Part shown: positions 8,724-15,906 of the stretch, in pieces
How positions within the stretch are numbered: the first letter of the stretch is position 1
How the letters are laid out: every line of letters starts with the position of its first letter
DNA from: Clostridium sp. UBA1056
Lineage (GTDB): Bacteria > Bacillota > Clostridia > Clostridiales > Clostridiaceae
Assembly: GCA_002316385.1 (NCBI GenBank)
Contig: DCDL01000027.1
Span: 664-34,631 of the forward strand
Length of the DNA stretch: 33,968 nt
Reading direction: 5' to 3'
Program-made: the position numbers and the translations under genes
Notes under the pieces: generated by a model
The model's database searches: none
What the model saw: only the letters and a program-made list of their open reading frames with translations
What the model was told of the DNA's origin: nothing

Positions 8724-9137
8724 CTATTCTATTCCTAAATCTTCTTTTAAGTCATGGATAGTAGTGTCTATACTTGTTCCTGGTGGATAAACCCTATTAA
8801 AGCCCATTGCTTTAAATCTTGAATGAACCTCATTCCAATCTTGTTTACCTACAACTATATTACCACCAACGTATATAAGAATATCTTTCAATCCTGCTTC
8901 ATCACACTTTTCTCTTAATCCTCTACAGTCAATTTCTCCATGTCCATAAAGAGAAGAAACAATTATTGCATCAGCATTTGTTTCTACCGCAGCATTAATA
9001 AAGTCTTCTTGTGGTGATAATACTCCGATATTGATAACTTCAAACCCTGCTTCTGTCAATGCATAATCCATAATTTTGTTACCAACAGCATGGCAATCTG
9101 CTCCAATAACACCAAGAACTAATGTCTTCTTTTCCAT
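8724..9137 (-). CDS. glmS: glutamate mutase sigma subunit, cobalamin-binding (methylaspartate mutase S)
   Basis: 137 residues, the B12-binding flavodoxin-like subunit of glutamate mutase. The DxHxxG motif is intact as Asp14, His16 and Gly19. The histidine replaces the dimethylbenzimidazole base as lower cobalt ligand. SSLYGHGE near residue 60 and VGGNIVVGK near residue 90 are the other cofactor-contacting loops of the family. It is 18 bp downstream of the gntR regulator gene, so the two must share a transcript. The symbol glmS is also used for an unrelated glucosamine-6-phosphate synthase; an older name here is mutS. Confidence 0.97.
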   Translation of the reverse strand: MEKKTLVLGVIGADCHAVGNKIMDYALTEAGFEVINIGVLSPQEDFINAAVETNADAIIVSSLYGHGEIDCRGLREKCDEAGLKDILIYVGGNIVVGKQDWNEVHSRFKAMGFNRVYPPGTSIDTTIHDLKEDLGIE

Positions 9138-9155
9138 TTTTTAATTCCTCCTGAA

Positions 9156-10127
9156 TTAATTTTTTTGATACTTTAATTCTACAATTTTTGACTTAAGTGC
9201 CTTCACTGATGTGGAGTCTAAGTTATAAGAGAATTCTATAAGCTCTTTATTATCATTATTTAGCTTACATACATCCTTATATCTACCAGGGGTTACTATT
9301 AGTACCTCCGACTTATCAATTACATCTTGTAATTTACCTTCATCAGTTATACTAAAATATTCAACTGATAAATCTCCAAGACCCGCATTATCAAGTGCTG
9401 ACTTTATTTTAAATATAAACTCTTCAGATAAACAAATAAACGTAAATTTTGTTTCTGAAGGATGTCTAGCAATTCTTACAATGGACTCTAAATTAGGACT
9501 TACTGCTACTCCAAGTATTTCCTTTTTAAATCCTGTTAAAAATCCATATACATCATTTACATGATTAAAAGGTGATATTATTACTTCACAAGTCGAAAGC
9601 TTGTCCTTTGTGTCATCATTCATTTTCTCTAAGTCTGTTAAAGTGAATGGTATCGTATTCATATTTGTTATTGAGGTTATTTCTTTACTAAACATTCTTG
9701 CCTGCTCAATATTACATTCTACAAATGCTGAAGTAACTTTATTCATAACATCCTTTTTCTCATTAACCCTGTTTGTTACTATGTCTAAAAAATCATCTGG
9801 ATCTATACCACATTCTAAAGCTTCTTCTAGGGCTAAATCTACAAACTTATTTATCTTTCTTCTACTATCATAACTTTGCCACGATACGACTTCTTCAGCT
9901 ACAAATGTACCTTTTCCTCGAATAGATTTTAATACGCCCTTAGCTTCTAGTTCATTATAGGCAGCACTAATGGTATTTCTACTAACTACTAGCTCTTGAG
10001 ACAATTCTCTTTCCGTAGGCATCTTACTTCCTACTCTTAAAGTTCCGTCCTTTATAAGACTCATTATCTGCTTTTTTACTTGGATATAGAGAGGTATCCC
10101 ATTTTTCTTATCAATTGTAATGTTCAA
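9156..10127 (-). CDS. GntR-family transcriptional regulator of the glutamate mutase operon
   Basis: 323 residues. Residues 1-78 form a GntR winged helix-turn-helix (PTERELSQELVVSRNTIS then a GKGTFV wing). The remaining 240 residues do not look like a UTRA, FCD or aminotransferase (MocR) domain. Alternating hydrophobic strands (EVIISPF, EILGVAVS, KFTFICLS, EVLIVTPG) suggest a two-lobed alpha/beta ligand-binding fold. The first codon is TTG at 10127, 8 nt after AGGAG; the nearer ATG is in another frame and stops at once. As first gene of the glm-mal operon, with operator-like repeats over its own promoter, it probably controls the pathway and itself. Ligand unknown; glutamate or a pathway intermediate is my guess. 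Confidence 0.88.
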   Translation of the reverse strand: MNITIDKKNGIPLYIQVKKQIMSLIKDGTLRVGSKMPTERELSQELVVSRNTISAAYNELEAKGVLKSIRGKGTFVAEEVVSWQSYDSRRKINKFVDLALEEALECGIDPDDFLDIVTNRVNEKKDVMNKVTSAFVECNIEQARMFSKEITSITNMNTIPFTLTDLEKMNDDTKDKLSTCEVIISPFNHVNDVYGFLTGFKKEILGVAVSPNLESIVRIARHPSETKFTFICLSEEFIFKIKSALDNAGLGDLSVEYFSITDEGKLQDVIDKSEVLIVTPGRYKDVCKLNNDNKELIEFSYNLDSTSVKALKSKIVELKYQKN

Positions 10128-10146
10128 AATTTCATCTCCTGACCCA

Positions 10147-10168
10147 TTGGACTAATGGCTTAATCCAA
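10147..10168. promoter_or_regulatory. operator-like imperfect palindrome in the gntR leader
   Basis: Plus-strand TTGGACTAAT (10147-10156) and CTTAATCCAA (10159-10168) are inverted arms that match at 8 of 10 pairs. The left arm contains TGGACTAAT, which recurs exactly at 10189-10197 within the promoter spacer. The palindrome lies just past the predicted start of transcription, a typical repressor position. Confidence 0.6.
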
Positions 10169-10177
10169 TCCTTAATC

Positions 10178-10206
10178 ATAATATCATATGGACTAATCAT
10201 TTGCAA
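10178..10206 (-). promoter_or_regulatory. predicted sigma-A promoter of gntR-glmS-glmL-glmE-mal
   Basis: On the minus strand the -35 is TTGCAA (10201-10206), the spacer is 17 bp and the -10 is TATTAT (10178-10183). Transcription should start near 10171, leaving a leader of about 45 nt with no room for a cobalamin riboswitch. The spacer contains one ATTAGTCCA copy. Confidence 0.65.
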
Positions 10207-10230
10207 TTTTACATTCTTTTATATTCTATA

Positions 10231-10264
10231 AAGAGCCTACCTTTTATAAAAAAAGTAGGCTCTT
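10231..10264 (-). terminator. Rho-independent terminator of cwlD
   Basis: AAGAGCCTAC (10231-10240) and GTAGGCTCTT (10255-10264) form a perfect 10-bp stem directly after the cwlD stop codon. On the minus strand it is followed by TTTATAG, a modest U-run. It separates cwlD from the gntR promoter. Confidence 0.8.
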
Positions 10265-10268
10265 ATCT

Positions 10269-11030
10269 TTAATTTGCTCCTTCTTTCAAGTAAATGCTTA
10301 TAGATTCAGCTAAAGCATCTGCTATCTTTTTTTGATAATCCTCATCCTTTAATTTCTGACACTCTTCAGGGTTACTTAAGAATCCACATTCTACAATAAC
10401 TCCTGCCATATTATCATTTCCTCTTAATACCTTATATTGAGTTCCTGCAGCCTTTGCTGCACGTTTATTGGACTGGTCCAATTGATCCCTTAATGTGCTT
10501 TGCATGATATTGGCTAATCTAGCGCTATCTTCATAGTTGGAATACCATACTTGAGCACCTTTGCAATAAGATTCAGGAAATGTATTTAAGTGTATACTAA
10601 CAAATACATCACACTTTGTTTCTTCTTTTAAACTAACTCTTTTATTTAAATCCTCATGCTTTTTCTCTTTAACTGATTTTCCTTCAGTATAAAGCCCTAC
10701 ATCCTCTGTCCTTGTAAATTCAACCTTATATCCTTGGCTCTTTAAATTTGCACCTAATAACAATCCAATGCTCAGGTTTATATTTTTTTCCGGAGTTCCA
10801 TCTTTAGATGAAGCACCTCCATCCATTCCTCCATGCCCAGGATCAATGAGTATTACCTTATTTTCTCCTTGATTAGATTCAGCATTTTTATAAGTAGTAA
10901 CAACGTTATTCACATTAATTACAGACATGCATATGAATCCTAAGATAATTACCGTAACTATAGATATTAATTTAGTGTTCTTAATGGTTTCTCCCACCTT
11001 TTTTATTACTCTGTAATTATATTTATTCAT
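10269..11030 (-). CDS. cwlD: N-acetylmuramoyl-L-alanine amidase CwlD (spore cortex)
   Basis: 253 residues, zinc amidase of the Amidase_3 family. In spore formers CwlD strips the peptide from muramic acid so that muramic-delta-lactam can be made in the cortex, which is needed for germination. Residues 21-40 form a membrane anchor or uncleaved signal. The zinc ligands fit His66 (DPGHGG), Glu81 (PEKN) and His147 (SIHLN), with catalytic Glu214 (VECGFLSN). The ATG has only a weak ribosome site, and I saw no clear sporulation-sigma promoter in the short gap that also holds the previous gene's terminator. Location next to rplM-rpsI recalls the Bacillus order. Confidence 0.9.
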   Translation of the reverse strand: MNKYNYRVIKKVGETIKNTKLISIVTVIILGFICMSVINVNNVVTTYKNAESNQGENKVILIDPGHGGMDGGASSKDGTPEKNINLSIGLLLGANLKSQGYKVEFTRTEDVGLYTEGKSVKEKKHEDLNKRVSLKEETKCDVFVSIHLNTFPESYCKGAQVWYSNYEDSARLANIMQSTLRDQLDQSNKRAAKAAGTQYKVLRGNDNMAGVIVECGFLSNPEECQKLKDEDYQKKIADALAESISIYLKEGAN

Positions 11031-11063
11031 TAAGGTCTACTATTATTCTTTTACTCATATAAA

Positions 11064-11102
11064 TAAGAAACCTTTTAGAAATATTATATAAAAGGTTTCT
11101 TA
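11064..11102 (-). terminator. terminator of the Na/phosphate cotransporter gene
   Basis: TAAGAAACCTTTTA (11064-11077) and TAAAAGGTTTCTTA (11089-11102) give a perfect 14-bp stem with an 11-nt loop, between the cotransporter stop and cwlD. The downstream minus-strand sequence (TTTATATG) is only weakly U-rich, so some read-through into cwlD is possible. Confidence 0.75.
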
Positions 11103-11128
11103 CTTTAAATTATAAAATATTAGTTATT

Positions 11129-12751
11129 TTAATTTTCATATATCATTTCTGCTATATTTACTGAGTGGTCTCCTATTCTCTCTAAATTACTTATTAAATC
11201 TAAGAAAATTGTTCCTACCACAGCATTACATACTCCAGTACTTAATCTCTTTATATGTGATGCTCTTAATTCTTTTTCAAGAGAATCTATTCTATCTTCT
11301 ATGCCTCTTATACCTGCAGCCTTCTCTTTATTATAGTTTTTAAAGCAATCTATACTCATCTCCACTGCACTTACAGTATAATCAAACATACCTTTTATTT
11401 CATTCAGAGCTTCTGGAGAGAAAGTTAATCCTTTAGCTATCCTCTCACTAGCAAGATCTGCAATATTCTCTGCATGGTCTCCTATACGCTCTATATCATT
11501 CACTACATGGAAGTATGCAGCTAGCTCAGCTCTCTGCTCATCACCTAAGTCTGAGTTAGATAACTTAACTAGATATCTTGTAATATCATGTTCTAATAAA
11601 TTAATTATTCCCTCATTACTATATGCTAGCTTTATTAGCTCTTCATCACCTTGTAAAAAAGAATTCATAGCTACTTTTAGATTTTCCTTTGCTTTTTCAG
11701 CCATTCTTGCAACTTCGTTAGTTGTTTGTCCAAATGCTATTGCTGGAGTTTCTAGTAATCTTTCATCTATATACTTAACTCCTGGTACATCCTTCTCATC
11801 TTCACCAGGAATTATCTTATTAACAAAAGCAACAAGATATTTAATTAAAGGAAGTAATAGTATTGTGTTTACCACATTGAATAAAGTATGAGCATTTGCT
11901 ATTTGTCTTGGTATAGCTTCAGGTCCTACATTTGGACTTATTGCTAAAACTATATCTGATAGTAAACTAACTGGAATTATTAAAAATATAATAGCTCCTA
12001 TTAAGTTAAATAGTAAGTGGATAACCGCCGCTTTTTTTGCAGTTATTGAAGTTCCTATACTAGATATTAAAGCTGTTACACATGTACCTATGTTATTACC
12101 TAATAATATTGGTATTGCCACTGTTAATGGTAAACTTCCTGTTGATGCTAATGCTACTAGTATACCTGTAGAAGCTGAAGAACTCTGAAGTACAGCAGTC
12201 ATCATCAATCCTATTAAAAGTCCTAGTATCGTATGTCCTTCTAGCTTTAGTATTAAGTTTGTAAAGAACACTGAGTCCTTAAGTGGCGACATTGCTCCTG
12301 ACATAAGTTCTAATCCTAAGAATAGAACTCCGAATCCAAGAATAATTTGACCTACCTCTTTTACTTTTCTTTTATTACAGAAAAGTATCATAACTGCACC
12401 AATAGCTAAAAATATAGGTGCAAAAGCATCAAATTTGAACGTTATTAGTTGAGCTGTTACTGTAGTTCCAATGTTAGCTCCCATTATAACTGAAGTTGCT
12501 TGATATAAATTCATAAGTCCTGCATTAACAAACCCTACAATCATTACTGTAGTCGCACTACTACTTTGAATAATTGCAGTAACAATTGTACCTGTTAGTA
12601 CACCTTTTATTGGATTAGATGTTATTTTATCGAAAATGCCTTTCAGTTTATCTCCTGCTGCATTTTCAAGGCCATCTCCCATCATTTTCATTCCATATAA
12701 GAAAAGCCCTAACCCACCTAAAAGATTAATAATCAAAAATATGATATCCAT
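11129..12751 (-). CDS. Na+/phosphate cotransporter with C-terminal PhoU-like domain
   Basis: 540 residues from the chosen ATG. Two Na/Pi-cotransporter (NptA/type II) repeats are marked by QSSSAT at residue 62 and QSSSAS at residue 189, each in a block of hydrophobic membrane helices. The last 200 residues form a PhoU-like helical domain with repeated RIGDHAENI and RIGDHSVNI motifs. It should import inorganic phosphate with sodium across the cytoplasmic membrane, and the PhoU part probably senses or gates. The frame is open 27 bp further up, but GGGAGGT precedes the ATG at 12751 by a normal distance, so that start is preferred. Upstream repeats suggest phosphate control. Confidence 0.88.
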   Translation of the reverse strand: MDIIFLIINLLGGLGLFLYGMKMMGDGLENAAGDKLKGIFDKITSNPIKGVLTGTIVTAIIQSSSATTVMIVGFVNAGLMNLYQATSVIMGANIGTTVTAQLITFKFDAFAPIFLAIGAVMILFCNKRKVKEVGQIILGFGVLFLGLELMSGAMSPLKDSVFFTNLILKLEGHTILGLLIGLMMTAVLQSSSASTGILVALASTGSLPLTVAIPILLGNNIGTCVTALISSIGTSITAKKAAVIHLLFNLIGAIIFLIIPVSLLSDIVLAISPNVGPEAIPRQIANAHTLFNVVNTILLLPLIKYLVAFVNKIIPGEDEKDVPGVKYIDERLLETPAIAFGQTTNEVARMAEKAKENLKVAMNSFLQGDEELIKLAYSNEGIINLLEHDITRYLVKLSNSDLGDEQRAELAAYFHVVNDIERIGDHAENIADLASERIAKGLTFSPEALNEIKGMFDYTVSAVEMSIDCFKNYNKEKAAGIRGIEDRIDSLEKELRASHIKRLSTGVCNAVVGTIFLDLISNLERIGDHSVNIAEMIYEN

Positions 12752-12822
12752 CAATTTACCTCCCACAATAAATCTCATTCCACAATATGTATCTTTTCTT
12801 TGCTCATTAAAATTCCATATTA

Positions 12823-12851
12823 ATAATACACTATAATCGAAATCATGTTAA
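12823..12851 (-). promoter_or_regulatory. predicted sigma-A promoter of the Na/phosphate cotransporter
   Basis: Minus-strand TTAACA (12846-12851), a 17-bp spacer and TATTAT (12823-12828) are each one base from consensus. Transcription should begin near 12816, about 65 nt before the start codon. The -35 is embedded in one arm of an inverted repeat (12844-12851 with 12867-12874). Confidence 0.65.
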
Positions 12852-12866
12852 TACTTATTTACATTT

Positions 12867-12884
12867 TTAACATGGATTTAACAT
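12867..12884. promoter_or_regulatory. Pho-box-like direct repeats upstream of the phosphate transporter
   Basis: Plus-strand TTAACAT occurs at 12867-12873 and 12878-12884, a direct repeat with an 11-bp period, just upstream of the -35. PhoP sites in Firmicutes are TTAACA-like hexamers spaced 11 bp apart. The neighbouring gene is a phosphate transporter, so a phosphate-starvation response site is likely. Confidence 0.55.
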
Positions 12885-13263
12885 AACTTTTCTCTAAATA
12901 ATCATTTATGTAAAAATTTTCGTAAAAATTTTAAATTTATTGTCGTTTTATATAATTTATCTTACGTTTAGCCTACTCTATAAAAACCTTGATCTCTATA
13001 AGTATAAGAGATAAAATCTTATACGAGTCTAAAGATAGCTAGATATAGAACTACTCGTTCTATGGCCTCTCAAGGAGCATATGATTATGCACATAAGCTA
13101 TGTGGGAGGTTATAGTTTTAATAACCCCAATATTTGTTATTGAGAAAAACTTCAAAAAACTTATATGAGTTCTACTGAATAAAATTCATTAATATTCTCT
13201 AGTGTAATCTAGGATTGCTAACAGATTTAATGCATAAACTTTACTAAAATTTATTTAAAATAA
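12885..13263. other. intergenic region with no protein gene, partly structured
   Basis: Between the rpsI terminator and the phosphate-transporter promoter no credible reading frame is seen. The flanks are very AT-rich. The middle (12987-13126) contains many complementary segments and is listed separately. Confidence 0.6.
12987..13126. ncRNA. candidate structured RNA, unknown family, strand undecided
   Basis: A cluster of perfect stems in otherwise AT-rich spacer: CCTTGA (12987) with TCAAGG (13070); GTATAAGA (13002) with TCTTATAC (13017); ATAGAAC (13045) with GTTCTAT (13057); GCATA (13077) with TATGC (13086); CACATA (13090) with TATGTG (13099). CCTC (13066) and GAGG (13106) enclose the last two hairpins, and GGTTAT (13108) pairs with ATAACC (13121). 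Several pairings are mutually exclusive, as in a switching RNA. I do not recognise a riboswitch, T-box or 6S signature. On the plus strand a TATAAT at about 12950 could be a -10, but its -35 is poor. Confidence 0.4.
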
Positions 13264-13294
13264 AAAAATAAGGAGTATAATACTCCTTATTTTT
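13264..13294 (-). terminator. strong terminator of rplM-rpsI
   Basis: A perfect 14-bp stem, AAAAATAAGGAGTA (13264-13277) with TACTCCTTATTTTT (13281-13294) around a 3-nt loop. It lies 28 bp after the rpsI stop and ends in a long U-run on the minus strand. Confidence 0.9.
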
Positions 13295-13322
13295 ATATAA
13301 CATACAGTTGTATGTACAAATA

Positions 13323-13715
13323 CTATCTTTTTGAGAACTGAGAAGCTCTTCTTGCTTTTTTAAGACCGTATTTCTTTCTTTCTTTCATTCTTGGGTCTCT
13401 TGTTAAGAATCCAGCTTTTTTAAGTTCTGGTCTTAAGCTCTCATCAGCTTTTAATAAAGCTCTTGATACTCCGTGTCTGATAGCTCCAGCTTGACCTGTG
13501 AATCCACCACCATGTACATTAACTAAAACGTCGAATTTATCTTTAGTTCCTGTTAATACTAATGGTTGGTTAACTATGAATTTTAATGTATCTAATCCAA
13601 AGTAGCTATCCATATCTCTTTTATTTATTACAACTTTACCTTCACCAGGTACAAGTCTTACTCTAGCAACTGATTTCTTTCTTCTACCTGTTCCAAAATG
13701 TTGAACTTTTGCCAT
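13323..13715 (-). CDS. rpsI: 30S ribosomal protein S9 (uS9)
   Basis: 130 residues. It has the S9 start QHFGTGRRKKSVARVRL and the basic C-terminal tail ending RASQFSKR, which reaches the P-site tRNA anticodon loop in the ribosome. VHGGGFTGQAGAIRHG near residue 70 is the family core. It follows rplM by 26 bp with a GGAGGAAT ribosome site and is followed by a strong terminator, so rplM-rpsI forms a two-gene unit as in most bacteria. Confidence 0.98.
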   Translation of the reverse strand: MAKVQHFGTGRRKKSVARVRLVPGEGKVVINKRDMDSYFGLDTLKFIVNQPLVLTGTKDKFDVLVNVHGGGFTGQAGAIRHGVSRALLKADESLRPELKKAGFLTRDPRMKERKKYGLKKARRASQFSKR

Positions 13716-13741
13716 TATTTATTCCTCCTTACAATACTATA

Positions 13742-14176
13742 TTAGTATTTTAATTCTAATACTTCTGGTTTTTGAGCATGATTCTTGTGCTCTGGTCCTC
13801 TGTAAACTGTTAGCTTCTTAGCCATTTGTCTTCCAAGAACTCCTTTTGGAAGCATTCTTCTTACAGCTTCTTCAAATACGAATTCTGGTTTCTTAGCTAA
13901 TGCTTCTCTGTAAGGGATCTCTTTTAATCCGCCTGGATATAATGAGTGATGTCTTAACATTTTTTGATCTAATTTCTTTCCTGTTAAAACTATCTTCTCT
14001 GCATTTACAACTATTACATAATCTCCAGTATCTACGTTTGGAGTAAATTCTGGTTTATTTTTACCTCTTAATATAGAAGCTATTTGACTTGCAGCTCTAC
14101 CTAAAGTCATTCCTTCAACGTCTACTACATACCATTTTCTTTGTATTTCACTTGGTTTAGCTAAGTATGATTTCAT
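13742..14176 (-). CDS. rplM: 50S ribosomal protein L13 (uL13)
   Basis: 144 residues with L13 signatures: RKWYVVDVEGMTLGRAAS near residue 13, GDYVIVVNAEKI near residue 51 and MLPKGVLGRQMAKKL near residue 107. An early assembly protein of the large subunit. Ribosome site GGGAGGT. It is the first gene after a consensus promoter and a short hairpin leader, which fits the L13-leader autoregulation known in low-GC Gram-positives. Confidence 0.98.
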   Translation of the reverse strand: MKSYLAKPSEIQRKWYVVDVEGMTLGRAASQIASILRGKNKPEFTPNVDTGDYVIVVNAEKIVLTGKKLDQKMLRHHSLYPGGLKEIPYREALAKKPEFVFEEAVRRMLPKGVLGRQMAKKLTVYRGPEHKNHAQKPEVLELKY

Positions 14177-14210
14177 CTTACTACCTCCCTGATTTTTAAC
14201 AATTATAATT

Positions 14211-14268
14211 CTATGGATAAAGATCCGGGGCTAATGGATCTTACTCACAAATATTTATTATACGAACA
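14211..14268 (-). promoter_or_regulatory. candidate L13 leader (r-protein autoregulatory 5' UTR)
   Basis: Between the predicted transcription start (about 14268) and rplM, the minus-strand RNA holds AAGATCC, the loop ATTAGCCCC and GGATCTT (14220-14242). A hairpin leader ahead of rplM-rpsI is an established Firmicute element (L13 leader). Assignment rests on position and this stem-loop and has not been matched to a model. Confidence 0.55.
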
Positions 14269-14274
14269 AAATTT

Positions 14275-14303
14275 ATTATAATACAATTTCCCGGGTGTGT
14301 CAA
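14275..14303 (-). promoter_or_regulatory. perfect-consensus sigma-A promoter of rplM-rpsI
   Basis: Minus-strand TTGACA (14298-14303), exactly 17 bp, then TATAAT (14275-14280). All twelve hexamer positions match consensus, so this should be very strong. It lies in the gap between truA and rplM. Confidence 0.88.
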
Positions 14304-14318
14304 TGATTTTAAATATTA

Positions 14319-15053
14319 TTAATAATAAACTTCAATTAAACATAAGCCCTGTGGTGGACATGTTTTTCCTGCTTTTTTTCGATCTCTACTTAATATTATT
14401 TTAGGTATATCCTCTCCTTCTATTTTACCGCTTCCTACATCTATAAGAGTTCCTATTATGATTCTTGCCATATTATATAAAAATCCATCGGCTGCTATAT
14501 ATACTTTTATATATTCCTCATTTTTAATTATATCTACTCTACTAATAGTTCTTGTAGTAGTTTTAACTGAGCTTCCTATATTCCTAAAAGCTTCAAAATC
14601 ATGAGTTCCTATAAAAAATTTTGTTGCATCTTTCATTTTTTCTATATCTAGACTCTTTTTATAGTTATATGAGAAATTTCTATATATAGGCATTCTTACT
14701 TCTGTATTTAGTATTGTATAGCAGTACATTTTTCCTTTAGAATTATATCTAGAATGGAAATCATCATCACCCTGCGAAGATTTAATTACAGATATATCTT
14801 CTGGTAATGTATGATTTAATGCTTCTCTAAATTTTTCTGCAGGAATATTACTATCAGTCTTAAAATTACATACATATCCTTTAGCATGAACTTTACTATC
14901 AGTTCTGCTACAACCCACAACGTTAACTTTTTCACCAGTGAGTTTATAGATTGCCTCTTCAACTGTTCCTTGAACAGTTTCCCCCTTGGGCTGCTTTTGC
15001 CATCCCATATAATTTGTTCCATCGTATTCTAGCATCAACTTAATATTTTTCAT
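14319..15053 (-). CDS. truA: tRNA pseudouridine(38-40) synthase TruA
   Basis: 244 residues. TruA converts uridines 38-40 of the tRNA anticodon arm to pseudouridine. The catalytic aspartate is Asp52 in CSRTDSKVHA, the local form of the usual GRTDxGVHA. LEYDGTNYMGWQ near residue 8 is the family opening. An upstream in-frame ATG sits directly on the AAAGGG ribosome site, so the ATG at 15053 with 6-nt spacing is chosen. It follows ecfT by 18 bp. This ecfA1-ecfA2-ecfT-truA order is common in Firmicutes. Confidence 0.95.
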   Translation of the reverse strand: MKNIKLMLEYDGTNYMGWQKQPKGETVQGTVEEAIYKLTGEKVNVVGCSRTDSKVHAKGYVCNFKTDSNIPAEKFREALNHTLPEDISVIKSSQGDDDFHSRYNSKGKMYCYTILNTEVRMPIYRNFSYNYKKSLDIEKMKDATKFFIGTHDFEAFRNIGSSVKTTTRTISRVDIIKNEEYIKVYIAADGFLYNMARIIIGTLIDVGSGKIEGEDIPKIILSRDRKKAGKTCPPQGLCLIEVYY

Positions 15054-15071
15054 ATACATCCCTTTATTCTA

Positions 15072-15875
15072 CTATATCCAAAATCTCATATATACAACTA
15101 TACCAGTTAGTGCTGCCATTACAACCATTCCAACATAATCCCTAGATGTAATTTTAAGTGTCTTCATTCTAGTTCTTCCTTCTCCGCCTCTGTAACACCT
15201 AGCTTCCATTGCCATAGCTAATTCATCTGCTCTTCTAAAGGAACTAATAAATAGTGGCACAAGTAGAGGTATAAGACTTTTAGCTCTCTTTACTATACTT
15301 CCGCTTTCAAAGTCGGCTCCTCTCGCCTTCTGAGCCTTCATTATTTTATCAGTCTCATCCATTAAAGTAGGTATAAATCTTAGTGCAATTGTCATCATCA
15401 TTGCAAGCTCATGGGCTGGTACTCCAATTTTTTTAAATGGTCCTAGTAGCTTTTCTATTCCATCAGTAAGTTCTATTGGTGATGTAGTTAAAGTTAATAG
15501 AGATGTTCCTATAATAAGAAATGTAAGTCTTAAAACCATAAATACGGCTGTAACTATACCTTCTTTGTATATTTTTATAAATCCCCATTTCCATAGTAGT
15601 ACATCGCCTCTAGTTAAGAATACATTAAATAACGCGGTTATTAGCATTAATATAAATATAGGCTTTAGTCCCTTATATATGTATCTAAATTGAATTTTAG
15701 ATACCATTATAGCCATCACTGTAAATATAAAAATAACAATATATCCTGAGAAGTCTTTTATTAAAAATAAGTCTATTATGAATAATAATGAAAATAATAT
15801 TTTCACTCTAGCATCTAGCTTATGGACAAAAGAATCTCCAGGTATGTATTGTCCTATGGTAATATCTTTAATCAT
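15072..15875 (-). CDS. ecfT: ECF transporter transmembrane (T) component EcfT
   Basis: 267 residues, membrane scaffold of group II energy-coupling-factor transporters. Several hydrophobic helices lie at about residues 25-130 and 240-262. The cytoplasmic coupling motifs are KARGADFESG near residue 185 and EARCYRGGEGRT near residue 222, which dock into the two ATPases. Ribosome site GGAGGAG. It lies 31 bp after ecfA2. No substrate-binding S component is encoded here, so the module probably serves several vitamin or metal S proteins made elsewhere. Confidence 0.95.
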   Translation of the reverse strand: MIKDITIGQYIPGDSFVHKLDARVKILFSLLFIIDLFLIKDFSGYIVIFIFTVMAIMVSKIQFRYIYKGLKPIFILMLITALFNVFLTRGDVLLWKWGFIKIYKEGIVTAVFMVLRLTFLIIGTSLLTLTTSPIELTDGIEKLLGPFKKIGVPAHELAMMMTIALRFIPTLMDETDKIMKAQKARGADFESGSIVKRAKSLIPLLVPLFISSFRRADELAMAMEARCYRGGEGRTRMKTLKITSRDYVGMVVMAALTGIVVYMRFWI

Positions 15876-15906
15876 ATTTACTCCTCCACAACTTTATAAA
15901 AGGAGC

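Noticed and set aside
12958..13263. The structured segment as the 5' leader of the phosphate transporter
   Set aside because: A good promoter lies downstream of it at 12823-12851, which would leave the segment outside the main transcript.
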